Origin: Actinomycetospora corticicola
GTDB lineage: Bacteria; Actinomycetota; Actinomycetes; Mycobacteriales; Pseudonocardiaceae
Direction: 5' to 3'
Assembly (NCBI RefSeq): GCF_013409505.1
Contig: NZ_JACCBN010000001.1
Span: forward strand, 4,154,001 to 4,218,000
Length of the DNA: 64,000 bases
Shown here: one piece after another, positions 7,079 through 16,106 of the stretch
Position numbering within the stretch: position 1 is the first letter of the stretch
How the letters are laid out: every line of letters begins with the position of its first letter
Translations under genes and position numbers: made by a program
Notes under the pieces: generated by a model
The model's database searches: none
What the model was told of the DNA's origin: nothing
Seen by the model: only the letters and a program-made list of their open reading frames with translations

Positions 7079-8642
7079 GCGAAGCCACCTCCCGCTCCCG
7101 CAACACGTTCTTCTGGATCTTGCCGGTCGAGGTCTTGGGCAGCTCGCCGAACACGATCCGTCTGGGCGCCTTGAAGCGGGCGAGATGGGTGCGGACGTGC
7201 TCGACGAGCTCGTCCGGGTCGACCTCCTCGGTGGTGGTCACGTACGCCACCGGGATCTCGCCCCACCGCTCGTCGGGCACCCCGACCACGGCGGACTCGA
7301 TCACCGCCGGATGGCTGTCGAGCACCCGCTCGACCTCGACGGACGCGATGTTCTCGCCCCCCGAGATGATCACGTCCTTGGACCGGTCGCGGATCTCGAC
7401 GTAGCCGTCGGGGTGGACCACGCCGAGGTCGCCGGTGCGGAACCAGCCGGCCGCGTCGACGGCCGCGGTGGCGGCGACGTCGCGGTAGTAGCCGAGCATG
7501 ACGTCGTTGCCGCGGACCACCAGCTCGCCGAGGGTCTCGCCGTCGGCGGGCACGTCGTGGCCGTCCTCGGCGATCACGCGCAGCCGCGCGGCGACCACGT
7601 TGCCGACGCCCTGGCGCGCCTGCAGGCGGGCCCGCTCGTCGGCGTCGAGGTCGTCCCACTCGGGGTGCCAGTCGTTCACGACGGCGGGTCCGTAGGTCTC
7701 GGTCAGCCCGTAGAGGTGGGTGATGTCCATGCCGAGCTTCGTCATGCGCGACAGCAGGGTCGGCGACGGCGGGGCGCCACCGGTCGCGACCGTGACACGC
7801 TGGTCCAGGGGCGCGGCGCTCGACCCGCCCGCGATCATCCTCAGGACCGTCGGGGCGGCGCAGAAGTGCGTGACGCCCTCCTCGCGCAGCAGCCGCCAGA
7901 TCTCGTCGGCGTCGATGGCCCGCAGGCAGACGTGGGTGCCGCCGGCGGCGGTGACGCCCCACGGGAAGCACCAGCCGTCGCAGTGGAACATCGGCAGCGT
8001 CCACAGGTAGTGCGACGCCGGGGTGAGGCGCAGGTGGAACGCCATCGCCAGCGCCTGCAGGTAGGCACCGCGGTGGTGGTACATCACGCCCTTGGGCAGG
8101 CCGGTGGTGCCCGAGGTGTAGTTGATCGCGAGCAGGCCGCGCTCGTCGGCCACCGGCACCACGCTCGGGGCCGCCCGCCCGAGGCGCTCCTCGTACTCCT
8201 CGCCCTCGACCAGCAGGGCCGCCCCGGTCCGACCGGCGACCGTCTCCGCGATGTCCTCGAGCTCGCGGGTCGCGAGCAGCACCCGGGCGCCGGAGTGGCT
8301 GACGATGTGGGTCAGTTCGTCGGCCGAGAGCCGGGTGTTGAGCGGCACCAGCACGCCGCCCGCGAAGGGCACGCCGTGGTGCGCCTCGAGCATGACGTGG
8401 CTGTTGGTGGCCAGGGCAGCCACGCGGTCCCCGGGCTGGACGCCGAGCGCCCCGAGCGCCCCCGCCAGGCGTCGGGAACGCTCCGCGAACTGCGCGTAGG
8501 TGAACCGCAGGTCGCCGTCGACGATCGCCGTCCGCTCCGCGAACGCGTGCTCGGAGCGTTCCAGGAACGCGGTGGGCGTCAGCTCGGCGAAGGTGAACGC
8601 CGCGGGTGGCGGGGTGTTCGACCTGAACGGTCCGGTGGTCAC
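7065..8642 (-). CDS. Acyl-CoA synthetase (AMP-forming)
   Basis: Encodes 525 aa, a member of the ANL adenylating superfamily that activates a carboxylic acid with ATP and CoA. The P-loop-like motif YTSGTTGLPKG is at about residue 176. The A5 motif HLYGLTETYGP, the A7 motif GWFRTGDLG and the A8/hinge motif DRSKDVIISGGENI are present, and the C-terminal catalytic lysine sits in KTSTGKIQKN. The closest resemblance is to medium/long-chain fatty acyl-CoA ligases of the AlkK/FadD type. The substrate cannot be told from sequence. The gene is monocistronic; its last four codons lie in the palindrome at 7033-7078. A second, different synthetase occurs at 12628. Confidence 0.88.
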   Translation of the reverse strand: MTTGPFRSNTPPPAAFTFAELTPTAFLERSEHAFAERTAIVDGDLRFTYAQFAERSRRLAGALGALGVQPGDRVAALATNSHVMLEAHHGVPFAGGVLVPLNTRLSADELTHIVSHSGARVLLATRELEDIAETVAGRTGAALLVEGEEYEERLGRAAPSVVPVADERGLLAINYTSGTTGLPKGVMYHHRGAYLQALAMAFHLRLTPASHYLWTLPMFHCDGWCFPWGVTAAGGTHVCLRAIDADEIWRLLREEGVTHFCAAPTVLRMIAGGSSAAPLDQRVTVATGGAPPSPTLLSRMTKLGMDITHLYGLTETYGPAVVNDWHPEWDDLDADERARLQARQGVGNVVAARLRVIAEDGHDVPADGETLGELVVRGNDVMLGYYRDVAATAAVDAAGWFRTGDLGVVHPDGYVEIRDRSKDVIISGGENIASVEVERVLDSHPAVIESAVVGVPDERWGEIPVAYVTTTEEVDPDELVEHVRTHLARFKAPRRIVFGELPKTSTGKIQKNVLREREVASPGEQ

Positions 8643-8690
8643 GGTGGTCCTCCCCGCGGGCGACGTGGTCGGGACGCGAGCGTAGGTGGT

Positions 8691-9509
8691 TCACGCCTGT
8701 TCGGCGCTGCACCACCAGGTCGTCCGACTTCCCACGGTTCCCTTCTCCATGGGTGCCCCACACCGGGGACAGGTCTCGTCCTTCTTCCGGAACGGGATGA
8801 CCTCGCCCGTGTGCACGCCGCCGTGCTTGATCGCCTCCCGCGTGGCGTGGCGCAGGACCCGTCGGAGCTCGTCGAGCTCGTCGGTCGAGAGCTCTCCCGA
8901 CGGCCGGTGCGGGTCGAGCTTCGCCTCCCACAGGGTCTCGTCGGCGAGGAGGTTCCCGACGCCGGCGATGGCGCTCTGGTCGAGCAGCCTCGCCTTGATG
9001 GGGGCGGTGCCCTTGCCGATCCGCTCGCGGAACTCGTCGCGGGTGATCTCGTAGGCGTCCGGGCCGAGCGCCTCGAGGTCGGGCTCGAGCCGCACCCGCC
9101 CGAGCCGCCGCTTGTCGAAGAGCTTGAAGGTCCCGCCGTCGTCGAAGAAGAAGGTGACGCGGTCCCACTCCGGCTTCTGCTTCTCCTCGGTGGACTTCTT
9201 CGGCAGGCCGCCGGCGTACTCGGAGTCGCGGTCGCCGTCGGGTCCGGTGATGCGGATGCGGCCGCCCATGCCGAGGTGCACGCCGAGGTTCGGGCCCGGC
9301 TCGCCGTCGGCGGTGACCGTCTCGCACCACATCGTCTTGCCGAGCCGCTTCGCCGCCGTCAGCTTCCCGCCGACCAGCGCCTTCGCGATCTCGCCGGGCT
9401 TGTGCGGACGGCACACGTACTCGTCGGTGTCGTCGACGTCGGTGATGGTGCGGTCCAGCGCCTTCTCCAGGACCTGGCGGGCGCTCTCCACCTCGGGCAG
9501 CTCGGGCAC
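8691..9509 (-). CDS. Fpg/Nei-family DNA glycosylase/AP lyase
   Basis: Encodes 272 aa and acts in base-excision repair of oxidised bases. The GTG start at 9507-9509 places PELPEVE at the N-terminus; in this family the exposed Pro is the catalytic nucleophile and the following Glu is essential. Other landmarks are the LGKTMW region with its conserved Lys, HLGMGGRI, and the H2TH core (KARLLDQSAIAGVGNLLADE). The C-terminal zinc finger reads CPRCGAPM...WWCSAEQA: three of the usual four Cys are present and the protein stops before the fourth. It is divergent from the deaminase at 9652. Mycobacterial Nei2/Fpg-type homologues are the closest match by eye. Confidence 0.85.
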   Translation of the reverse strand: MPELPEVESARQVLEKALDRTITDVDDTDEYVCRPHKPGEIAKALVGGKLTAAKRLGKTMWCETVTADGEPGPNLGVHLGMGGRIRITGPDGDRDSEYAGGLPKKSTEEKQKPEWDRVTFFFDDGGTFKLFDKRRLGRVRLEPDLEALGPDAYEITRDEFRERIGKGTAPIKARLLDQSAIAGVGNLLADETLWEAKLDPHRPSGELSTDELDELRRVLRHATREAIKHGGVHTGEVIPFRKKDETCPRCGAPMEKGTVGSRTTWWCSAEQA

Positions 9510-9651
9510 CCCGTCGTGATACCCCCGTTCCCCCGGCTCACGCCCGGGCACCGTCCCGGGCGGCTCCTCCGGCCCCATCAGTCGAACGGGTGACACTCGA
9601 TCCGCTCGGCGGACACTTAACGTCCATGTCACCTCCGGGAAGATCGGAAGG

Positions 9652-10116
9652 ATGACGCTGCACCCCGTGCCCTCCCCCTCCGAGATGCTCGCCGTCGCGC
9701 TGCGTGAGGCGCGCACCGGCTACGACGAGGGCGGGGTCCCGGTGGGCGCCGCCCTCTTCGGTCCCGACGGCGAGCTCCTCGGGGCCGGGCAGAACCGGCG
9801 CGTCCAGGACGGCGACCCCGCGACGCACGGCGAGACGGCCGCCTTCCGGGCCGCCGGGCGCCGCCCCGACTACGCGGGCACCACGATGGTCACCACCCTC
9901 TCCCCCTGCTTCTTCTGCGCCGGCCTCATCCGGCAGTTCCGCATCCCGCGACTGGTGGTCGGGGAGGCCCGCACCTTCGGCGGGCAGCACGCCTGGCTCG
10001 CGGAGCACGGCGTCGAGGTCACGGTGCTCGACGACCCGGAGTGCGCCGAGCTGATGAGTCGCTTCGCCGCCGAGCAGCCGGACACCTGGCTCGAGGACAT
10101 CGGGGGGCCCGAATGA
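9652..10116 (+). CDS. Cytosine/nucleoside deaminase-like protein
   Basis: Encodes 154 aa of the zinc-dependent cytidine/deoxycytidylate deaminase superfamily. The zinc and proton-shuttle motifs are HGETAAF (His ligand plus catalytic Glu, about residue 63) and SPCFFC (two Cys ligands, about 83-87). Length and the GVPVGAALFGPDGELLGAGQNRR N-terminal half resemble yeast-type cytosine deaminases and nucleoside/guanine deaminases. Hydrolytic deamination of a free base is the most likely reaction. It starts an apparent operon: its TGA overlaps the ATG of the downstream oxygenase, followed by a nucleobase permease, which supports a base-salvage or catabolic role. Confidence 0.82.
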   Translation: MTLHPVPSPSEMLAVALREARTGYDEGGVPVGAALFGPDGELLGAGQNRRVQDGDPATHGETAAFRAAGRRPDYAGTTMVTTLSPCFFCAGLIRQFRIPRLVVGEARTFGGQHAWLAEHGVEVTVLDDPECAELMSRFAAEQPDTWLEDIGGPE

Positions 10117-11081
10117 CCGGGATTCCGCTGGTCGACATCGCGGACGGGGCCACCCCCGCCGTCGGGAAGGCCGTCGACGAGGCGCTGCGGACCTCCGGGT
10201 TCCTGCTGGTCACGGGCCACGGCGTTCCCGACGACGGGCGTCGCGCGGCCCGGGCGGCCGCCCGCGAGTTCTTCGCCCTGCCCACCGCGGTGAAGCAGCG
10301 CTACGCCGTCGCGGTCGGCGGGCACGGCTACCTCGGGCCGGGCGCGGAGGCGAACGCGGCCGCCGAGGGGACGACCGGGCCGCCCGACCTCAAGGAGTCG
10401 TGGACGGTCGGTGCCGACGACCCGACCGGCGACGCGGAGATCGACGCGGTCTGGTTCGCCGCCAACGTGTGGCCGGTGGAGGTGCCGGCGCTGCAACGCG
10501 AGCTCGAGGCGCACATGGCCCGGATGCGGGCGGTCGCGGACACCCTGCTGGAGATCGGCGCTGTCGGACTGGGCCTGCCGGCCGACCACTTCACCCGGCA
10601 CACCGGGCACCCGAGCTACACCCTCAACGTCAACCGGTACCCGCCGCTGACCGAGGTCGGACCGCCCGGCGAGGACCAGTTCCGGATCGGGCCGCACACC
10701 GACTTCGGCACGTTCACCGTCCTCGACCGTGAGCCAGGTGCCGGCGGCCTGCAGGTCGACATGAGCGGGGCGAGCGGAGCGACGGGGGACGACGGGGCCG
10801 TCTGGGTCGACGCCCCGTACGTCGAGGGCGCCTTCACGATCAACGTCGGGGACCTGCTCTCCCGCTGGACCGGCGAGCGGTGGCGCTCGACCCGCCACCG
10901 CGTCCTGCCGCCGCAGGCCACGGCGCCGGACGAGGACCTCGTCAGCCTCGTCTACTTCTACGAACTGAACCCGCACACCGTCGTCGAGTCCCTCGGCCCG
11001 CCCGTCGGGCACACCGCCGCGCCGCCCGTCCGGGCCGCGGACTACCTGGCGGACAAGCTCGCCGCCATCACCGTCGCGTGA
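10113..11081 (+). CDS. Isopenicillin N synthase-like 2OG/Fe(II) oxygenase
   Basis: Encodes 322 aa from ATG 10113, overlapping the deaminase stop by 4 bp. The N-terminal DIOX_N region (PLVDIADG, GFLLVTGHGVP, REFFALP, YLGPGAE) precedes the jelly-roll core. Likely iron ligands are His and Asp of GPHTDFGTFTV and the distal His of RSTRHRVLPP; the Ser of LVSLVYFY may correspond to the 2OG-binding region. Family members hydroxylate or demethylate small molecules using O2 and 2-oxoglutarate. Its place between a base deaminase and an NCS1 permease suggests a purine or pyrimidine substrate, which is inference only. Confidence 0.82.
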   Translation: MTGIPLVDIADGATPAVGKAVDEALRTSGFLLVTGHGVPDDGRRAARAAAREFFALPTAVKQRYAVAVGGHGYLGPGAEANAAAEGTTGPPDLKESWTVGADDPTGDAEIDAVWFAANVWPVEVPALQRELEAHMARMRAVADTLLEIGAVGLGLPADHFTRHTGHPSYTLNVNRYPPLTEVGPPGEDQFRIGPHTDFGTFTVLDREPGAGGLQVDMSGASGATGDDGAVWVDAPYVEGAFTINVGDLLSRWTGERWRSTRHRVLPPQATAPDEDLVSLVYFYELNPHTVVESLGPPVGHTAAPPVRAADYLADKLAAITVA

Positions 11082-11091
11082 GGAGCCAGCC

Positions 11092-12498
11092 ATGACGGTC
11101 ACCGAGGAACCGGCGGACGTCGTCGTCCGGGAAGGCGTGTACGGCGACAAGGTCGTCGCCGTCGAGCCCGGCGGCGCGGAGTTCATCCCGCTCGCCGAGC
11201 GCCACGGGCGCCCACGGCAGTTGTTCTGGACGTGGTGCTCGCCCAACCTCGAGTTCGCGACGATCTTCGTCGGGGTGCTCGCGGTCGGCGCGTTCTCGCT
11301 GGGGTTCTGGGGGGCCTTCCTCGGCATCCTCGTCGGGACCGCGCTGGGGTCGCTCACGCACGGGCTGCTGTCGGCGCGCGGCCCGGCGGCCGGGGTGCCG
11401 ATGATGGTGCTCTCGCGGCTGGGCTTCGGGTTCACCGGCAACGCGCTGCCGGCGGGCCTGAACGCCGTGGTCGGGGGCATCGGCTGGTTCGCGGTCAACA
11501 GCGTGTCCGGGGCGCTCGCCCTGTCGACGCTGACCGGGATGCCCGGCTGGGTGGCGCTGCTGATCGTGGCCGCGGTGCAGATCGGGGTGGCCCTGCTCGG
11601 GCACAACCTGATCCACGGGTTCGAGAAGCTCGTGCTGCCGGTCCTCGCGGTGGTCTTCGCGATCACGTCGGTCGTCATCCTGACGCAGGTCGACACCACC
11701 TTCGTGCCCACGGGCGGGCAGCCCGCGGGGACGGTCGCGGGCTTCCTCCTCACGGTCGGCGCGACGTTCGGCTACGCCGCCGGCTGGAACCCCTACGCCA
11801 CCGACTACACCCGCTACCTGCCCGCCGACGCGAGCCCGCGGGCGGTCGGCTGGGCGGCCGGACTGGGCGTGTTCGTGCCCTGCCTGGTGCTGGAGACGGT
11901 CGGGGCGGCGTCGGCCACCATCGGCGGGATCGGCGGCGGCGCGCTGGACGACCCGACCGGGGTGTTCACCGGGCACCTGCCCGGCTGGCTCGGGGCGCTG
12001 ACCCTGCTGTGCATCGCCGTGGGCGCGATCGCCGCGAACGCGATCAACATCTACTCGGGCTCGATGTCGTTCGTCGCACTCGGCATCAAGCTGCCGCTGA
12101 CGCTGCGGCGGGCGCTGGCCGTGGGCGTGTTCGGCGTGCTCGGCTTCGTCGTCGCCCTGCTCGGCCTCGCCGACGCCGGCCACGCCTACGAGGGCTTCCT
12201 GCTGATCATCGCCTACTGGATCGGCCCGTGGCTGGCGGTCGTGTTCGTCGACCGGTGGCTGCGCCGGGGCAGCGGTGAGCAGCTGCTGTTCGACACCTCG
12301 TACCGCAACCACGCCGGCCCGATCGCGATGCTCGCCGGGATCGTCGTGTCGATCGTGCTGTTCGCCAACCAGACCTCGTTCACCGGGATCGTCGCCTCGG
12401 CGGTGCCGCAGGTCGGGGACATCGCCTTCGAGGTCGGGTTCCTCGTGTCGGCGGCGGTCTACTGGGCGCTGCGGCGGGGGGCGACGACGGAAGCATGA
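11092..12498 (+). CDS. NCS1-family nucleobase:cation symporter
   Basis: Encodes 468 aa with about 12 predicted membrane helices and no signal peptide. Features typical of cytosine/purine permeases (CodB, Fcy families) are the amphipathic N-terminus before WTWCSPNLEFATIFVG, the first helix GVLAVGAFSLGFWGAFLG, the AGLNAVVGGIGWFAVN region and the AAGWNPYATDYTRYLP segment. It lies 10 bp downstream of the oxygenase, with an aggagcc ribosome-binding site, and closes the three-gene operon. Import of a purine or pyrimidine base for the two upstream enzymes is the simplest reading. A strong hairpin follows. Confidence 0.88.
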   Translation: MTVTEEPADVVVREGVYGDKVVAVEPGGAEFIPLAERHGRPRQLFWTWCSPNLEFATIFVGVLAVGAFSLGFWGAFLGILVGTALGSLTHGLLSARGPAAGVPMMVLSRLGFGFTGNALPAGLNAVVGGIGWFAVNSVSGALALSTLTGMPGWVALLIVAAVQIGVALLGHNLIHGFEKLVLPVLAVVFAITSVVILTQVDTTFVPTGGQPAGTVAGFLLTVGATFGYAAGWNPYATDYTRYLPADASPRAVGWAAGLGVFVPCLVLETVGAASATIGGIGGGALDDPTGVFTGHLPGWLGALTLLCIAVGAIAANAINIYSGSMSFVALGIKLPLTLRRALAVGVFGVLGFVVALLGLADAGHAYEGFLLIIAYWIGPWLAVVFVDRWLRRGSGEQLLFDTSYRNHAGPIAMLAGIVVSIVLFANQTSFTGIVASAVPQVGDIAFEVGFLVSAAVYWALRRGATTEA

Positions 12499-12503
12499 TC
12501 ATC

Positions 12504-12550
12504 GAGCACCCTCGGTGCCCGTCCGGGTCGCCGGACCACCGAGGGTGCTC
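12504..12550 (+). terminator. Hairpin terminator after permease
   Basis: A perfect 14-bp outer stem (12504-12517 with 12537-12550) encloses a second 6-bp stem (12521-12526 with 12531-12536). It begins 5 bp after the permease stop and closes the nucleobase operon. Confidence 0.8.
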
Positions 12551-12627
12551 GCTCGTCGTCGACCCTCTTGGCAACCACCGGCGCGTCCGGGCAGGTTGTA
12601 CCGGGGTCGCGGCGACGAGGGAGTCGG

Positions 12628-14139
12628 ATGGACGAGAGCATCGGGGCGTGGGTGGCCCGGCGGGCGGAGCGTTCGCCGGACGCGGTGGCCCTGGTCGACG
12701 GACCGAGCGGTGCCCGCACGACGTACGCCGAGCTCGACGACCGGGTGTCCGCCCGCGCAGCCGACCTCGCGGGGCTCGGCGTCGGGCCCGGTGACCGCGT
12801 CGCCCTGCTCGGCGAGAACTCGTGCGCCTCCCTCGAGTGGCTGTTCGCCGTCGCCCGGATCGGCGCGATCACGGTGCCGGTGAACGTGCGGCTCGCCCCC
12901 GCCGAGGTGGCGTTCGTGCTCGCCGACGCCGGCGCCACGCTGCTGATCCGCTCGACGGCCTTCGAGGCGCTCGGCGACGCGGCGGCCGCGGAGCTCGACG
13001 CGGCCCCCACGCTGGTGGACCTGGCCACCGAGCCCGGCCCGATCCGTCGTCGGGAGGGGGATCCCGCGCCCGGACGGGGCGACGAGCCCTGCGTGATCAT
13101 GTACACCTCGGGGACCACCGGCCGCCCGAAGGGCGCGGTGCTGACGCACGACAACATGCTGTGGAACGCCGTCAACCTGTGCGTGGCGGGCCCCGGCATC
13201 GCCTCGACCGACGTGACGATCGCGGCGGCGCCGCTGTTCCACATCGGTGCGCTCGGGCTGTCGGCGCTCCCGCTGCTCTACGCGGGCGGGACGGTCGTGG
13301 TGGTGCCGTCGTTCGACCCGGTCGGCTTCCTCGACCTGATGGCCTCCGAGGGCGTGACGACGCAGTTCCTCGTGCCCGCGATGTGGGCCGCGCTGACCCG
13401 GGTCCCCGACCTCGCCGAGCGCTCCTTCCTCGCCCTGCGCTGGGCGATCTCGGGTGGGGCGCCGTGCCCCGTCGTCGTGATCGAGCGGTTCCTCGCGCTC
13501 GGCTGGACGTTCACCGAGGGCTTCGGGATGACCGAGCTGTCGCCCGCCGCGCTGTTCCTCGACGCGGCGGACGTGGTGTCCCGCGCCGGCTCGGTGGGGC
13601 GGCCGTTCCTCCACGTCGACGCGCGGCTGGTCGGTCCCGACGACGAGCTCGTGGACGCGGGTGAGGTCGGCGAACTGGTGCTGCGCGGACCGACGGTCTT
13701 CGCGGGCTACTGGAACCGGCCGGAGGAGACCGCCGAGGCGATGCGCGGCGGCTGGTTCCACTCCGGGGACCTCGGCGTGCGCGACGAGGACGGGTTCGTC
13801 ACCCTGGTCGACCGCAAGAAGGACATGATCATCACAGGTGGGGAGAACGTGTACCCGGTCGAGGTCGAGCAGGTGCTGCACCGCCATCCCGCGGTGTCCG
13901 ACGTGGCCGTCGTCGGGGTCGGCGACCCGCAGTGGGGCGAGTCGGTGCTCGCGGTGGTGGTCGCCGAGGGCGCCACCGCCGAGGAGCTGATCGCCTTCGC
14001 CCGGGACCGGATCGCGCACTTCAAGGCCCCGAGCCGGGTCGAGTTCGTCCCCGAGCTGCCGCGCAACGCGACGGGCAAGCTGCTCAAGCGGGTGCTGCGG
14101 GAGCAGTTCGCCGGCTCGGCCGCGGCGGTGTCGCGGTGA
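12628..14139 (+). CDS. Acyl-CoA synthetase (AMP-forming)
   Basis: Encodes 503 aa from ATG 12628. ANL-superfamily motifs are in order: YTSGTTGRPKGAV (about residue 158), FTEGFGMTELSP, GWFHSGDLG, DRKKDMIITGGENVYPVEVE, and the catalytic Lys in NATGKLLKR near the C-terminus. It resembles long-chain or aromatic acyl-CoA ligases. The stop overlaps the GTG of the acyl-CoA dehydrogenase, so the two enzymes probably perform consecutive steps: CoA activation, then alpha-beta oxidation of the thioester. The chain length or ring substrate is not determinable. An in-frame upstream ATG at 12568 is less likely because it adds residues outside the family. Confidence 0.87.
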   Translation: MDESIGAWVARRAERSPDAVALVDGPSGARTTYAELDDRVSARAADLAGLGVGPGDRVALLGENSCASLEWLFAVARIGAITVPVNVRLAPAEVAFVLADAGATLLIRSTAFEALGDAAAAELDAAPTLVDLATEPGPIRRREGDPAPGRGDEPCVIMYTSGTTGRPKGAVLTHDNMLWNAVNLCVAGPGIASTDVTIAAAPLFHIGALGLSALPLLYAGGTVVVVPSFDPVGFLDLMASEGVTTQFLVPAMWAALTRVPDLAERSFLALRWAISGGAPCPVVVIERFLALGWTFTEGFGMTELSPAALFLDAADVVSRAGSVGRPFLHVDARLVGPDDELVDAGEVGELVLRGPTVFAGYWNRPEETAEAMRGGWFHSGDLGVRDEDGFVTLVDRKKDMIITGGENVYPVEVEQVLHRHPAVSDVAVVGVGDPQWGESVLAVVVAEGATAEELIAFARDRIAHFKAPSRVEFVPELPRNATGKLLKRVLREQFAGSAAAVSR

Positions 14140-15302
14140 CGGCGACCGTGGAGCGGGCCGAGCGGTCCCCCTGGGACACCGAGGAGCGCCGCGAGCTGCG
14201 GGCCCTGGTGCGGCGCTTCACCGAGCGGGAGATCGTCCCGTCGCTGCCGGACTGGGAGGACGCCGGCGCGATGCCGCGGGAGCTGCACCGGCGGGCCGGG
14301 GAGCTGGGCCTGCTGGCGCTCGGCTTCCCGGAGAGCGCGGGCGGGGAGGGCGGGCACCTCGACTCGGCGATCGCCACCGAGGAGCTGATCCTCGCGGGCG
14401 GGTCGAGCGGGGTGGTCGCGGGCCTGTTCACGCACGGCATCGCCGCACCGCACATCGCGCTGCACGGCTCGCCGGAACTGGTCGACCGCTTCGTGCGCCC
14501 GACCCTGCGCGGCGAGCTCATCGGGTCGCTCGGCATCACCGAGCCGGGCACCGGCTCCGACGTCGCCGCCGTCACCACCCGCGCCGCGCGCGACGGCGAC
14601 GACTACGTGGTGACCGGCGCGAAGACCTTCATCACCTCCGGCACCCGCGCGGACTTCGTGACGACGGCCGTGCGCACCGGCGGCCCCGGCCACCGCGGTA
14701 TCTCGCTGCTGGTCATCGAGACCGCCCGGCCCGGCGTGCACCGCACCGCGCTGCGCAAGATGGGCTGGCACTGCTCCGACACCGCCACGATCTCGCTCGA
14801 CGAGGTCCGCGTCCCGGCGTCGAACCTGGTCGGGGCCGAAGGCAGCGGGTTCCGGCAGATCATGGAGCGGTTCGGGTCCGAGCGGCTCTCGCTCGCCGTC
14901 CAGGCGACCGCCACCGCCCAACGTTGCGTCGACCTGACGATCGCCTGGGCGCGGCAGCGCGAGACGTTCGGGGCGCCGCTCGCGACCCGGCAGGTCGTCC
15001 GGCACAGGATCGCGCAGATGGCGCGCCGGGCGACGGTCGCCCGGGTCTACGTGCGTGACGTGTTCCTGCGGTGGGAGGCCGGCGACGACGTCGTCACCGA
15101 GCTCGCGATGGCCAAGAACCAGGCCGTCGAGGCGTGCGACTGGGTGGTCGACCAGGCGGTCCAGCTGCACGGCGGCGCCGGGTACCTGCACGGGGTCGAG
15201 GTGGAGCGGCACTACCGCGACGCCCGCATCCTGGGCATCGGTGGCGGGACGAACGAGATCATGGACGAGGTGATCGCGGCCCGGCTGGGGCTCGACGGCT
15301 GA
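14136..15302 (+). CDS. Acyl-CoA dehydrogenase
   Basis: Encodes 388 aa from a GTG overlapping the upstream TGA. It is an FAD flavoenzyme that introduces the C2-C3 double bond into an acyl-CoA. The three-domain ACAD architecture is visible: helical N-terminus, mid domain with GSLGITEPGTGSDVAAV and VTGAKTFITSGTRAD, and C-terminal helical domain with AVQLHGGAGY. The segment HYRDARILGIGGGTNEIM carries the typical C-terminal signature, where the catalytic base normally lies close by. It is co-transcribed with the synthetase at 12628. Electron acceptor is presumably ETF, which is not encoded here. Confidence 0.88.
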   Translation: MTATVERAERSPWDTEERRELRALVRRFTEREIVPSLPDWEDAGAMPRELHRRAGELGLLALGFPESAGGEGGHLDSAIATEELILAGGSSGVVAGLFTHGIAAPHIALHGSPELVDRFVRPTLRGELIGSLGITEPGTGSDVAAVTTRAARDGDDYVVTGAKTFITSGTRADFVTTAVRTGGPGHRGISLLVIETARPGVHRTALRKMGWHCSDTATISLDEVRVPASNLVGAEGSGFRQIMERFGSERLSLAVQATATAQRCVDLTIAWARQRETFGAPLATRQVVRHRIAQMARRATVARVYVRDVFLRWEAGDDVVTELAMAKNQAVEACDWVVDQAVQLHGGAGYLHGVEVERHYRDARILGIGGGTNEIMDEVIAARLGLDG

Positions 15303-15355
15303 ACCGATCGGGCCACGGAGGTGCGAGCGGCGGGCGATCGGGTATGCCTGGCCCC

Positions 15356-15469
15356 ATGACCGAGCCGCAGGACGACACCGTCCGGAGCCTCATCGCCCAG
15401 GCCCGCGAGGAAATCCTCGACGAGCAGACCGAATCCAGCGAGAAGGCCGCCCAGGAAGCCGCCGAGTGA
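15356..15469 (+). CDS. Small acidic protein (37 aa)
   Basis: A short ORF from ATG 15356 encodes an acidic, helical, 37-residue protein (MTEPQDDTVRSLIAQAREE, then DEQTESSEKAAQ). It is not part of a longer gene in that frame and falls exactly between the dehydrogenase and the membrane protein. Its codon use matches the genome. No Shine-Dalgarno sequence is evident. It could be a genuine small protein or chance; no family is recognised. Confidence 0.4.
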   Translation: MTEPQDDTVRSLIAQAREEILDEQTESSEKAAQEAAE

Positions 15470-15484
15470 CATAGCTTACGTCGT

Positions 15485-16054
15485 GTGAACGCACCGTTCG
15501 GTTCTGCCGAGCCCCAGCAGCCCGGACACGGGGTCCCGCCTCCCGGGTACGGGACCCCCGCGCCCGAGCCCGCGTCCGTCCGGACCGCGTTCCTGCTCTG
15601 GTGCGTGGCGCTCGCCCTCTACGTCATCGCACAACTGCTCGGCGTGCTCTTCCCGCCGTCGGCCGCGGACTACGCCGCGTACTTCGAGAGCCTCGGCCTG
15701 CCGCCTGCGGCACAGCAGCAGGCCATGGCGAACATCGGCTCGGCGACGACCATCGCCTCCGTCGTCGGACTGGTGGTCACCGTGGTGGTGGCGGCGGTCT
15801 TCCTCTGGTTCGGGCTCCGGGTGCGCGCGGGCGCGAACTGGGCCCGCATCACCACCGCGATCCTCGCCGGCGTCGGCATCCTGTTCTCCCTGGGTGGCGC
15901 CGTCACCTCCCTCGTCGCCCCGGTGCCCGTGGCGGCCGGGGGCGTGCCGTCGGTGCTCCAGCTCGTCACCGCCGTCCTCCTCGTCGGGTACCTGGTCCTG
16001 TTGTTCCGGAAGCCGTCGAGCGAGTACTTCGCGTCCCGCGCCGTGCCGCGTTGA
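15485..16054 (+). CDS. Four-helix membrane protein, unknown function
   Basis: Encodes 189 aa from GTG 15485. A Pro/Gly-rich cytoplasmic N-terminus (about 1-30) precedes four predicted membrane helices: about 33-55 (FLLWCVALALYVIAQLLGVL), 85-110, 117-140 and 150-172. This layout is common among actinobacterial proteins of unknown function with a proline-rich head. A TAGCTT box lies only about 10 bp before the start, suggesting a leaderless or very short-leader transcript. No clear functional partner adjoins it. Confidence 0.6.
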   Translation: MNAPFGSAEPQQPGHGVPPPGYGTPAPEPASVRTAFLLWCVALALYVIAQLLGVLFPPSAADYAAYFESLGLPPAAQQQAMANIGSATTIASVVGLVVTVVVAAVFLWFGLRVRAGANWARITTAILAGVGILFSLGGAVTSLVAPVPVAAGGVPSVLQLVTAVLLVGYLVLLFRKPSSEYFASRAVPR

Positions 16055-16106
16055 CCGAGATCGATCCGCGCTGACGCGGGTCGTCCGGGCGTGTAGAACG
16101 GCGGAC

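Noticed and set aside
16055-16106. SAM riboswitch ahead of metY
   Set aside because: The gap is only 52 bp and no conserved riboswitch core was visible.
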